Origin: Pseudomonas sp. v388
Lineage (GTDB): Bacteria; Pseudomonadota; Gammaproteobacteria; Pseudomonadales; Pseudomonadaceae
Direction of reading: 5' to 3'
Length of the DNA stretch: 64,000 bases
NCBI RefSeq assembly: GCF_003935425.1
Contig: NZ_RHQN01000004.1
Location: forward strand, 349,314 to 413,313
Below the pieces are notes generated by a model. It worked only from the letters and a program-made list of their open reading frames with translations, made no database searches and was not told the DNA's origin. Below, piece after piece: positions 53,918-61,458 of this stretch (positions within the stretch are counted from its first letter, which is position 1; each line of letters begins with the position of its first letter). Made by a program: the position numbers and the translations under genes.

Positions 53918-55144
53918 ATGAGAGCATTGACCTATCACGGCGCGCATAACGTTAAAGTCGATACCGTGCCGGATCCGACTATTCAGGAAGCGGATGACAT
54001 CATCCTGCGGGTGACTGCCACCGCCATTTGCGGTTCGGACCTGCACCTCTACCGAGGCAAGATTCCTACCGTGGAGCACGGCGATATTTTCGGCCATGAA
54101 TTCATGGGCGTCGTCGAGGAAGCCGGTTCAGCGGTGACCGCCGTCAAGCCTGGTGATCGGGTGGTCATTCCGTTCGTGATTGCCTGCGGCAGTTGCTTCT
54201 TCTGCCAGGCCGACCTGTTTGCCGCCTGTGAAACCACCAACACCGGGCGCGGCGCGATCATCAACAAGAAGTCGATTCCACCGGGAGCGGCGCTGTTCGG
54301 CTTCAGCCACCTGTATGGCGGCGTTCCAGGGGGCCAGGCCGAATATGTGCGGGTGCCCAAGGCCAATGTCGGCCCGTTCAAGGTGCCAGGCACCCTGGCG
54401 GACGAGAAAGTGCTGTTTCTGTCCGACATTCTGCCGACCGCGTGGCAAGCGGTGAACAACACCGGGATCGGCAAGGGTTCAAGCATCGCCATCTACGGGG
54501 CCGGGCCGGTCGGCCTGCTGAGCGCCGCCTGCGCCAGAATGCTCGGCGCGGAGCGGATTTTCATGGTCGATCACCACCCATACCGCCTGGCGTATGCCCA
54601 GCGCACCTATGGGGTAATTCCGATCAACTTCGATGAAGACGACGATCCAGCCGACACCATCATCCGCCAGACCCCGGGCATGCGCGGTGTGGATGGCGTG
54701 GTCGATGCGGTGGGTTTCGAGGCCAAGGGCAGTACCACGGAAACCATCCTGGCGACCCTTAAGCTCGAAGGCAGCAGCGGCAAGGCGTTGCGCCAGTGCA
54801 TCGCGGCAGTTCGACGCGGCGGCGTGGTCAGCGTGCCGGGCGTGTATGCCGGGTTTATCCACGGCTTCATGTTCGGCGACGCATTCGACAAGGGCCTGAC
54901 TTTCAAAATGGGCCAGACTCACGTGCAGCGCTATTTGCCCGAGCTGTTGGAGCACATTGAAACCGGTCGCCTGGAGCCTGAAGCGATCATCACCCATCGC
55001 CTCTCGCTGGAAGACGCGGTGACCGGCTACAAGCTGTTCGACAAGAAAGAGGAGGACTGCCGCAAGGTGATTCTCACCCCAGGCAGCAGCGCCATTCCAT
55101 TGCCGGTGACCGACCCGATCGGTGGCGGCATTCCAGCAGTCTGA
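53918..55144 (+). CDS. Zinc-dependent alcohol dehydrogenase (formaldehyde dehydrogenase-like)
   Basis: This 408-residue MDR enzyme has catalytic zinc ligands in '[12 protein letters not shown]' and 'IFGHEFMG', a structural-zinc cluster '[15 protein letters not shown]' and an NAD motif '[19 protein letters not shown]'. The length and C-terminal part resemble glutathione-independent formaldehyde dehydrogenases, but the substrate cannot be assigned. It has a good GAGG upstream, and is followed closely by a small membrane protein gene (18 bp). Confidence 0.88.
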   Translation: MRALTYHGAHNVKVDTVPDPTIQEADDIILRVTATAICGSDLHLYRGKIPTVEHGDIFGHEFMGVVEEAGSAVTAVKPGDRVVIPFVIACGSCFFCQADLFAACETTNTGRGAIINKKSIPPGAALFGFSHLYGGVPGGQAEYVRVPKANVGPFKVPGTLADEKVLFLSDILPTAWQAVNNTGIGKGSSIAIYGAGPVGLLSAACARMLGAERIFMVDHHPYRLAYAQRTYGVIPINFDEDDDPADTIIRQTPGMRGVDGVVDAVGFEAKGSTTETILATLKLEGSSGKALRQCIAAVRRGGVVSVPGVYAGFIHGFMFGDAFDKGLTFKMGQTHVQRYLPELLEHIETGRLEPEAIITHRLSLEDAVTGYKLFDKKEEDCRKVILTPGSSAIPLPVTDPIGGGIPAV

Positions 55145-55162
55145 TGCGAGCGGAGGTGTCTG

Positions 55163-55387
55163 ATGGAGGCTTCAAACTGGTTCTGGATCGCGACGGCGAT
55201 CATCATCCTGGCGCTAGACGCCTTCCTGATCAACAGCGTCTGGCGTTCGACCAAACCGGTCGGCACCAAGACCGGCTGGGCGGTGCTGATACTGGCCCTG
55301 CCGGTGGTGGGCGCGGTGATCTGGGGCATCAGCGGCCCACGCGGCGTGGCGCAGGCACCGACCTCGCCGGACCACAGCAAGGGCTGA
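55163..55387 (+). CDS. PLDc_N small membrane protein
   Basis: This 74-residue protein starts after GAGGTGT. Two hydrophobic helices ('WFWIATAIIILALDAFLINSVWRS' and 'GWAVLILALPVVGAVIWGISGPRG') match the PLDc_N (phospholipase D-nuclease N-terminal) stand-alone family. It is cotranscribed with the alcohol dehydrogenase gene. The function is unknown. Confidence 0.8.
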   Translation: MEASNWFWIATAIIILALDAFLINSVWRSTKPVGTKTGWAVLILALPVVGAVIWGISGPRGVAQAPTSPDHSKG

Positions 55388-55430
55388 TGAGGACAGTCCA
55401 CCCGTAACCGATCTTTTGCCTGCACATCCT

Positions 55431-55474
55431 TCGCCAGCAAGCTGACTCCTGTACAGGGAGCCACCCTGCTGGCG
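55431..55474. repeat. REP-like inverted pair
   Basis: 'tcgccagcaagctgactcct' faces 'agggagccaccctgctggcg', downstream of the PLDc_N gene. The remaining sequence to 55585 shows no other feature. Confidence 0.6.
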
Positions 55475-55585
55475 CAGCCCACCACCCGTGCTGCAGCTTA
55501 ATGTTCAAGACGTACCGGTTTGCGCCGATACAGCTTCTGGCCCGACGCCTGTCGGGCCGGGACTTAAATGAACAAGGAGCTGTAG

Positions 55586-56185
55586 ATGCGTATTTCCTGC
55601 CTTTTGACCCTGGTGGGCACATTGTTGCTGACGGGTTGTTCTTCACTGATGCAGCCGGTCGATAACCCGGTGGTCCAGCCCAGCCCGACCGACCAGGCGC
55701 AGGTCGTCTTCATGCGCAGCGCCTTCACCGGCAAGGCCATTGACGCTTCGCTGTATGACGTGACCGACGGCCAGACCCGTTTCGTCGGTATCCTGTCCAA
55801 TGCCACCAAAATCGCCTACCCGGTTGCCCCAGGCCATCGTGTATTCATGGTCGTGTCCGAAGCCGCCGATTTCCTAGAAGCGGACCTGGTGGCCGGCAAG
55901 ACGTATTACGCGCTGGTCACCCCGCGCATGGGCATGTGGAAGGCACGGTTCTCGCTCTGGCCGGTATCCCGCGATCCGAAAGCCGAATACAGCCTGCAAT
56001 CGAGCGATTTCAAGGACTGGATCAGCGATACCCAGCTGGTCACCAACTCGCCGAAATCGTTGACCTGGTTCCAGCAGCACAAGGCTGACGTGGAATCCAA
56101 ACGGGTCGAATACTGGCCGGTGTGGAAGCAGAAGAGCCCTGCCGATCTGCAACTTCGCACGTTGAAAGCGACCGACGGTCAGTAA
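55586..56185 (+). CDS. Lipoprotein of unknown function
   Basis: This 199-residue protein starts at the ATG at 55586 after AAGGAG. The lipobox 'LLLTGC' gives a lipidated Cys18. The mature domain ('QVVFMRSAFTGKAIDASLYDVTDGQTRFVGIL', 'VAPGHRVFMVVSEAADFLEADLVAGKTYYALVTPRMG') looks like a DUF2846-type fold. It probably sits in the outer or inner membrane. It is convergent with the permease downstream. Confidence 0.75.
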   Translation: MRISCLLTLVGTLLLTGCSSLMQPVDNPVVQPSPTDQAQVVFMRSAFTGKAIDASLYDVTDGQTRFVGILSNATKIAYPVAPGHRVFMVVSEAADFLEADLVAGKTYYALVTPRMGMWKARFSLWPVSRDPKAEYSLQSSDFKDWISDTQLVTNSPKSLTWFQQHKADVESKRVEYWPVWKQKSPADLQLRTLKATDGQ

Positions 56186-56262
56186 TCCGGTTTGTGCGCG
56201 AGTCGGCGCCGGTCCGACTCGCCGCGCAGCGTTCGTCACTCGGCCGCAATGGCCGCATCCCG

Positions 56263-57585
56263 TCAGCCATCCAGCGCGGCAACCGGTTTTGCAAGCCGTG
56301 TACCGCCATACAACACCACACCCACCACCATCAGAGCCCCGGCGCGCAGCCAGGTCTCCAGACTCTGCTGGCTGAGCAGAATCAGGCAGGAAATGATCGC
56401 CAGCACCGGCACCCAGGTGGAAACCCGGAAGTGCTTCTCCTCGACGTGATCGCGGCGCAGTACCAGCACGGCCAGATTGGTGCTGATGAACACGAACAGC
56501 AGCAACAGAACCACGGTCTCGGCCAGCACCGCGAGTGTGCCGGTCAAGGTCAAGGCGATGGCCACCAGTGTGGTGCTGACGATTGCCACCCAGGGCGTGC
56601 GACGCCCGGCCAGTACCCTGCCGAATACCTCCGGCAGCAAGCCGTTGCGCGCCATGCCGTAGGTGAGTCGGCTGGCCATGATCATGGTCAGCAAGGCGCC
56701 GTTGGCCACGGCGATCAGAGCAATGAACGCAAACAGCCGAGGCGGGATGCCCAGGCCGGAAGCGCGGACCACTTCCAGCAGCGGCGCGCTGGAGGCGACC
56801 AGAGCGTCAACCGGCAACACCGAGGCCGCAGCGATGCCCACCGCCATATAGATAATGCCGGCTACCAGCAGTGCGCCGAACAGCGCACGCGGGTAAACCT
56901 TGCGCACATCACGGATTTCCTCGGCGAGGTTGGCGGAAGTCTCGAATCCCACGAAGGAGTAGAAGGCGATCAGCGCCGCGCCAAGCACCGCCAGCATCGG
57001 GCTGACGCCAGGCTTGAACTCAAGGGCGCGCGCCGGCTCGGCGGCGCCGGAACCGAAGAACCAGACCGCTGCCAGGATCACCAGCAGCAGCCCGGACAAT
57101 TCGATGGTGGTCATCACCAGATTCGCGCCGAGGGACTCCTTGATGCCCCGCGCGTTGAGCAGGCCGATCACCAGGAGAAACGCCAGGGCCGCCAGATGCG
57201 GTGCAATATCGACGAACGTGGCCAGATAATCGCCGGCAAACGCCAGTGACAACCCCGCGGCACTGGTCACGCCGGCGGCAAGCATGCAAAAGCCGACCAG
57301 GAATGAAATCAGCGGCGAGTTGAACGCCTTGCCGGCAAACACGGCAGCGGCCCCGGCATGCGGATACTTGGTGACCAGCTCGGCATAGGAGCCTGCGGTG
57401 AGCATGGCGAAAAACAAGGCGATCAGCAGCGGCACCCAGATCGCTCCGCCCACTTCGCCGGCAATGGTACCGGCTAGCGCGTAGACACCCGCCCCGAGCA
57501 CATCACCCAGAATGAACAGAAACAACATCGGCCCGGTCACCGCTCGGCGCAGGGAATTGTTTGGCTTTTCAGCAGATGCGTTCAT
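56263..57585 (-). CDS. APC-superfamily amino acid permease
   Basis: This 440-residue protein starts at the ATG at 57585 (MNASAEKPN). About 12 spans, starting 'VTGPMLFLFILGDVLGAGVYALAGTIAGEVGGAIWVP', with 'FYSFVGFETSANLAEEIRDVRKVYPRAL', typical of YfnA/CAT-like cationic amino acid transporters. The substrate is undetermined. The 57586-57822 gap upstream contains GAACTT (57687-57692, minus strand) but no convincing -10, so an AlgU-type promoter is only a thought. Confidence 0.85.
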   Translation of the reverse strand: MNASAEKPNNSLRRAVTGPMLFLFILGDVLGAGVYALAGTIAGEVGGAIWVPLLIALFFAMLTAGSYAELVTKYPHAGAAAVFAGKAFNSPLISFLVGFCMLAAGVTSAAGLSLAFAGDYLATFVDIAPHLAALAFLLVIGLLNARGIKESLGANLVMTTIELSGLLLVILAAVWFFGSGAAEPARALEFKPGVSPMLAVLGAALIAFYSFVGFETSANLAEEIRDVRKVYPRALFGALLVAGIIYMAVGIAAASVLPVDALVASSAPLLEVVRASGLGIPPRLFAFIALIAVANGALLTMIMASRLTYGMARNGLLPEVFGRVLAGRRTPWVAIVSTTLVAIALTLTGTLAVLAETVVLLLLFVFISTNLAVLVLRRDHVEEKHFRVSTWVPVLAIISCLILLSQQSLETWLRAGALMVVGVVLYGGTRLAKPVAALDG

Positions 57586-57822
57586 GGACGGTTCCCTGTT
57601 CGAAGACCCCCACCCCGCCGCTCGCTGATCGCCGCGACGCGTCAAGTGCGGGAGGTTATGAACAATGGGAATAAAACCGCTGAGTAAAGTTCACACTTGT
57701 TGCTGCCGACCCGTTGAATGGCGCGCGACCCCGCTCATGCCAGACCGACCCGGGCGGGACCGGTCTGGGTAAACCGGCGAGCGCCGGAAGAGGATGTTGC
57801 AGGCGCTCGTTACAGGTCGAAC

Positions 57823-57996
57823 TCAGCTACGTTTGCCGTGGCTGCTTTGCCCGCCTTTCTTGCCTGCTTCTGAAGCTTTCTCCCGGTCGTTCGCAAAATT
57901 GCCTCCTGATGCCTGACCACCCTTGCGGCCCGCTTCCGAGGCTTTCTTGCGGTCATTGGCAAAGTTTCCAGGATTGGAGTTTCCGGTGTTAGCCAT
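57823..57996 (-). CDS. KGG-repeat stress protein (YciG-like)
   Basis: This 57-residue protein is read ATG at 57996 to TGA at 57823, with GAGAGG about 9 nt upstream. It contains two copies of a block: 'GNFANDRKKASEAGRKGGQAS' and 'GNFANDREKASEAGKKGGQSS', the KGG motif of small hydrophilic stress proteins such as YciG. The other frames here are Arg-rich shadows. It fits the surrounding group of stress-type genes. Confidence 0.88.
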   Translation of the reverse strand: MANTGNSNPGNFANDRKKASEAGRKGGQASGGNFANDREKASEAGKKGGQSSHGKRS

Positions 57997-58022
57997 GATT
58001 CTCTTCCTCTCAAGTTGTTTGC

Positions 58023-58043
58023 TTACTCACGAAGGGTGAGTAA
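58023..58043. promoter_or_regulatory. Inverted repeat upstream of KGG gene
   Basis: TTACTCAC and GTGAGTAA flank GAAGG, a perfect 8-bp inverted repeat 27 bp before the KGG start codon. It may be an operator or a leader hairpin. Confidence 0.4.
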
Positions 58044-58214
58044 CGTATATGACCCGCTCTGGGCGGTAAGTTTACGCAACAAGCACCGAGCCTGGACGAA
58101 CGGGAACGAACCGACAGGCGGTGTCAGCCCGGTAGACGACTGGCCGGTTCAGAGCGGTCAGCGCTGTTGTCAGTGCAACTTCAAGCCTGCCATGAGCACC
58201 ACCCGATCACCGAC

Positions 58215-58451
58215 TCAGCTTGCAGAAGTTTCCTGCGATTCATCAGCCGAAGTACCGCCCCCTGATTGATCGGCGCCACTTTCCAGATCATCCGATTGTT
58301 CATCGCGAGTATCGACGCCCGAGGCCCCGCCCTGTTCGGCTTCCAGCAATGAGCGCGCCCGATGCCAGTAGGTTTCAGGCGACCCCTCCTGACCACCGGC
58401 CTGCTCCCACAATTCATATGCTTTTTCGCGAATCTTCGCTTCATCGATCAT
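58215..58451 (-). CDS. DUF2934 small protein
   Basis: This 78-residue protein starts after GGAGAG. The first 37 residues 'IDEAKIREKAYELWEQAGGQ' onward match DUF2934 ('YWHRARSLLEAE'). The second half is acidic and low complexity (Ser/Asp/Gly). It lies 17 bp after the SDR gene, so they are probably cotranscribed. Confidence 0.8.
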   Translation of the reverse strand: MIDEAKIREKAYELWEQAGGQEGSPETYWHRARSLLEAEQGGASGVDTRDEQSDDLESGADQSGGGTSADESQETSAS

Positions 58452-58468
58452 TTCGGCTCTCCATTTGC

Positions 58469-59494
58469 TCAGGGGATTGAGGATCTGCGTGCCGGTGCGG
58501 TCTCGTCTTTCATGCGTTCGCGGATACCCCCGGATACGCCCTGGCCTTTTTCCACCGGCTGATACAGATTGCCCGGAGTACGTGGCGCCTCAGGATTGAT
58601 CTCGACTTCCGCCGCTTCGATGGCGTGAGCGGAAAAGCGCGCCGTAAGGTCAGGAGCCAGACGGTACGACCAGTACGCCATCTTGGCCTTGTAGCCGACC
58701 TTGATTTCGTCCTCCGGGTCCAGCGTAGCCCGGACAATCGCATTCACCACTTTTTCCGGACCATCCATCGTCGGCAGCTGGGCCACGCGACCGGTGTAGT
58801 TACCGGCGTGATCCCACAGCGGCGTGTCCACGGCCCATGGCAGAACGGTCACCACATGGATGTCGTCGAGGCGCGCCAGGTTCAATTCTTCGTTGAGCAC
58901 GCGCCCGAGGCTGATGACCCCGGCCTTGGAGGCCGAATACGAGGCGTGGTAGCTGTGCGGTACCACGCCGTCTACCGAGGCGACGTTGATCAGCACGCCT
59001 GCGCCCTGGGCGCGGAACTGGCGGATGGCCAGGTAACTGTTGGTCATGACACCCTTGAGATTGACGTCGAGAATCCGCTGGTGATCCTGCAGTGGAACGT
59101 CTTCAAAGCGTCCGACCGCGACCACGCCGGCACTGTTGATCCAGCCGTCGATCCGGCCGAAGCGGCTGACGGTCTGCTGCGCCAGCTGGAGCATCTGCCC
59201 GGTGTCGGTGACGTCGGCGGCCACCACCAGCGCCTGACCGCCCAGCGCACGCACTTCCTGGGCCACGCTTTGCAGCGCCCGCTCACGGCGCGCCACAACC
59301 ACCACATTGGCACCGCCGCGCCCCAGCTCCAGTGCCACCCCACGCCCAATGCCACTGGACGCCCCGGTGACGATGAACGTCTTGCCGGCAAGTTTTGCGC
59401 GATCGTCGACGCTCAGCGGTCGCGTCACGCAACCGGACAACGCGATAAATGTGGCGGGTAACAGGAGAAGCAACGGCCAGGCACGAAGGATCAT
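58469..59494 (-). CDS. Short-chain dehydrogenase with lipoprotein-like N-terminus
   Basis: This 341-residue protein starts at the ATG at 59494 (MILRAWPLLLLLPATF). Residues 1-22 form a hydrophobic signal ending in 'ALSGC', a good lipobox. The SDR domain follows: 'FIVTGASSGIGRGVALELGRGG', 'INSAGVV', and the catalytic Ser/Tyr/Lys in 'INVASVDG...YSASKAGVISL'. The C-terminal 70 residues extend beyond a normal SDR. Either the signal acts as a membrane anchor with the enzyme in the cytoplasm, or the enzyme is exported, which is unusual for an NAD(P) enzyme. It is followed by the DUF2934 gene. Confidence 0.82.
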   Translation of the reverse strand: MILRAWPLLLLLPATFIALSGCVTRPLSVDDRAKLAGKTFIVTGASSGIGRGVALELGRGGANVVVVARRERALQSVAQEVRALGGQALVVAADVTDTGQMLQLAQQTVSRFGRIDGWINSAGVVAVGRFEDVPLQDHQRILDVNLKGVMTNSYLAIRQFRAQGAGVLINVASVDGVVPHSYHASYSASKAGVISLGRVLNEELNLARLDDIHVVTVLPWAVDTPLWDHAGNYTGRVAQLPTMDGPEKVVNAIVRATLDPEDEIKVGYKAKMAYWSYRLAPDLTARFSAHAIEAAEVEINPEAPRTPGNLYQPVEKGQGVSGGIRERMKDETAPARRSSIP

Positions 59495-59644
59495 GGGAAG
59501 TATCTCGACAGAGGGCTTTCTATCGTGACCTGAGGGCATGCGGGAAGTTGGCGAGCAATGGCCGGCAAGGCGACGGCTGGTTTTGGCGGGCGTTGCAAAA
59601 GGTGCCGCATGGGTATCGCCGAGTGCCGACGATGACCGTGGAGA

Positions 59645-59721
59645 TGGTGTCCCAGGGCAGGTTCGAACTGCCAACCTTCCCCTTAGGAGGGGGATGCTCT
59701 ATCCAATTGAGCTACTGAGAC
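59645..59721 (-). tRNA. tRNA-Arg (anticodon CCT)
   Basis: This 77-nt cloverleaf includes an encoded CCA. Acceptor GTCTCAG pairs with CTGGGAC, the D arm reads TAGCTCAATTGGATAGAGCA, anticodon stem-loop TCCCC-CTCCTAA-GGGGA gives CCT, and the T loop GGTTCGAACCTGCC variant reads 'cagttcgaacctg'. Confidence 0.95.
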
Positions 59722-59871
59722 ATTTCCATTGCAGAAGCCTGCGCCAGCGCGCCGAAGGCGCCAGCGAGAACGGCGTGCATGTTAACGATCTGACAGGCTT
59801 TTGTCATGTCGTCATTGCCCCTGCGGCCTGTAGTCCGGATGCCGGCCTGAAGCGCCCGCGCCAGACCCATC

Positions 59872-59916
59872 ATGCAAAATGCAACCCCCCAAAAAGCCAT
59901 CATTGCAAAACGCAAT
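59872..59916. promoter_or_regulatory. Palindromes upstream of sigma-54-like promoter
   Basis: ATGCAAAATGCA (59872-59883) and ATTGCAAAACGCAAT (59902-59916, palindromic around its centre) are about 31 bp apart, three helical turns, and lie 65-110 bp before the -24 box. They are placed like activator sites. The remainder of the 59722-60049 gap holds no gene. Confidence 0.45.
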
Positions 59917-59979
59917 GCAATGCACGCTAGATGAACGTATAACTCATTGAATTTAAAGGATTTTTTAATGCAAAAATAT

Positions 59980-59995
59980 TGGCATGCAGAGTGCA
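59980..59995 (+). promoter_or_regulatory. Sigma-54-like promoter of small-protein genes
   Basis: TGGCATGCAGAGTGCA has GG-N10-GC spacing and a near-consensus -24 half (TGGCA). It lies 54 bp before the ATG at 60050. Confidence 0.6.
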
Positions 59996-60049
59996 CTATC
60001 CCACAGACGAATACTCACCTTCCATTCAGTTCGGACAAGGTACTGGAAA

Positions 60050-60289
60050 ATGAACATGACTCTGACAGCGTTGAATGCAGCCGCACTGGTGGCACTGATC
60101 GCCTTTCATTTCCAGGACTCCGGACTCGATACCCAGGCAAGTGCGCCACGCCTGCAACCGCACCATGCTGTCAGCCAGCCACCTCAGCTGGCCGTCATGA
60201 CTGACAAGCGCGTCAATGCGGCTATGCTGACCAACGACGCGGAAGAAACCCTGCAGGTTCCTCGCAGCGAACAGCGCTGGGTTTTCTAA
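60050..60289 (+). CDS. Small protein with N-terminal hydrophobic segment
   Basis: This 79-residue protein starts at the ATG at 60050 (MNMTLTALNAAALVALIAFHF). One hydrophobic segment, which may be a signal or anchor, is followed by a polar, Gln/Pro/His-rich tail. No family is recognised. It is the first gene behind a sigma-54-like promoter, with another small membrane protein gene 42 bp further on. Confidence 0.6.
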   Translation: MNMTLTALNAAALVALIAFHFQDSGLDTQASAPRLQPHHAVSQPPQLAVMTDKRVNAAMLTNDAEETLQVPRSEQRWVF

Positions 60290-60331
60290 CCGTCACGCCA
60301 CCTAGCCATAGCCCTTCGAGAGAGAGACGCC

Positions 60332-60517
60332 ATGTCAAAATCCGCTTTGTCATTCCTGATCCTGGCACTGATGGCTGTTGCCGCTGATCTTCTGCTTCCC
60401 GAACCTGCGCAGGCCTTCAGTAGCGTGTTGAAAATCGCTGCCGGCGTTTTCGCCAGTCTGTTCGTTGCTGCACTCTTCATTGGCCGTCGCTTCAAGTTCG
60501 ACCCGGTTCTGCGCTGA
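60332..60517 (+). CDS. Small membrane protein
   Basis: This 61-residue protein starts after GAGAGAGAGACGCC. Two hydrophobic helices (about 6-21 and 31-50, 'VLKIAAGVFASLFVAALFIG') end in a basic 'RRFKFDPVLR'. No family is recognised. It shares the direction and probably the transcript of the preceding small gene. Confidence 0.65.
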   Translation: MSKSALSFLILALMAVAADLLLPEPAQAFSSVLKIAAGVFASLFVAALFIGRRFKFDPVLR

Positions 60518-60899
60518 GTCGCTCGTATTCACACCAGTTGGTCGGGAAGGCTTGCAGTACCTTCTCAGCGACCAGGTTTTGTTTCAACCCTGCCCCTTTT
60601 CCCGCTGATCCAGCCTCGCCTGTAGCCCACGCTGCCGCCCGGTCGTACGTCCGTCGGCGCCATTCGTATTTGCGCGAATAACCATCTACGCTGACGACAG
60701 ATAGCCATCATGGCAAAAAGCAGTCAGGTGGTCGTTCCTGCGCCCGATTGAGCGGAAAACCCCAGCTTTGCAAAACCGCTCGCAATTCTGATAATTGGTG
60801 CTGGCTAAACGCCTTTATCTGCGTCAATATTTGTCACAGATTTGACGCCAAGGATTCGACGGAATGGGTCATGATGCCGACCCTCTTCATAAATCGGTT
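60518..60899. other. Intergenic region upstream of amrZ
   Basis: This stretch of about 380 bp is without a supported gene; frames here lack Shine-Dalgarno sites. It probably holds the regulatory region of amrZ. I see no terminator with a T-tract after the small membrane protein. Confidence 0.35.
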
Positions 60900-60926
60900 G
60901 AACATTTGTCCAAAAGGAGTGTCAGA
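60900..60926 (+). promoter_or_regulatory. AlgU-like promoter of amrZ
   Basis: GAACAT and TCAGA are separated by 16 nt, against the AlgU consensus GAACTT-N16/17-TCTGA, and lie about 60 bp before the amrZ ATG. AlgU control of amrZ (algZ) is established in P. aeruginosa. Each box has one mismatch. Confidence 0.5.
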
Positions 60927-60986
60927 CTGTGACAATCTTGCGGCCACTTGCTAGAACCGCTTCCCCTGAACTAACCGGTTAAATAT

Positions 60987-61313
60987 ATGAGCCCTATGAA
61001 ACAGGCTACTTATTCCAGCCGCACGGCTGACAAGTTCGTTGTTCGCCTACCAGACGGCATGCGTAATCGCGTGCAAGAGGTAGCCAAGAATCACCACCGC
61101 AGCATGAACTCGGAAATCATTGCTCGCCTCGAACAGAGCTTGATTCAGGAAGGAGCCCTTGGCGATGAGCCAAGCCTGCGCCTTGACAGTCCTGAGCTGT
61201 CTTTGCACGAACGCGAGTTGCTGCAGCGCTTCCGCCAACTGTCCCATCGCCAGCAGAATGCGCTGGTGTCGCTGATCGCTCATGACACGGAACTCGCTTC
61301 AGAAGAGTCCTGA
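60987..61313 (+). CDS. amrZ: Ribbon-helix-helix regulator AmrZ
   Basis: This 108-residue Arc-type protein is nearly the same as P. aeruginosa AmrZ over '[45 protein letters not shown]' (DNA-binding) and '[37 protein letters not shown]' (tetramerisation). AmrZ regulates flagella, alginate, exopolysaccharide and c-di-GMP genes, fitting the flagellar genes at the left of the window. The start could also be the second Met (MKQATYSS), three codons in. Confidence 0.95.
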   Translation: MSPMKQATYSSRTADKFVVRLPDGMRNRVQEVAKNHHRSMNSEIIARLEQSLIQEGALGDEPSLRLDSPELSLHERELLQRFRQLSHRQQNALVSLIAHDTELASEES

Positions 61314-61331
61314 GCAACAACCGATGTCCCG

Positions 61332-61359
61332 AAGGCCAGCGCTTAGCTGGCCTTTTTTT
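61332..61359 (+). terminator. Terminator after amrZ
   Basis: AAGGCCAGC and GCTGGCCTT pair around GCTTA, followed by T7. It is 18 bp beyond the amrZ stop. Confidence 0.9.
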
Positions 61360-61417
61360 GTTGTAGGGTTGGTCGACCTTAGTTGTAGGAAATATCGCTA
61401 GACTATTTTTCAGGCAT

Positions 61418-61448
61418 AAAAAAACCGCCGTCTAAGGCGGTGTTTTTT
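61418..61448 (-). terminator. Terminator after mgtE
   Basis: ACCGCC and GGCGGT pair around GTCTAA with A-rich and T-rich flanks on either side, 10 bp beyond the mgtE stop. It probably works both ways. Confidence 0.8.
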
Positions 61449-61458
61449 ATGCTCGACG

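Noticed and set aside
57810-58013. Alternative frame over the KGG gene
   Set aside because: The frame from 57996 to 57823 gives a two-repeat KGG protein with a good Shine-Dalgarno; the other frame is Arg-rich noise.
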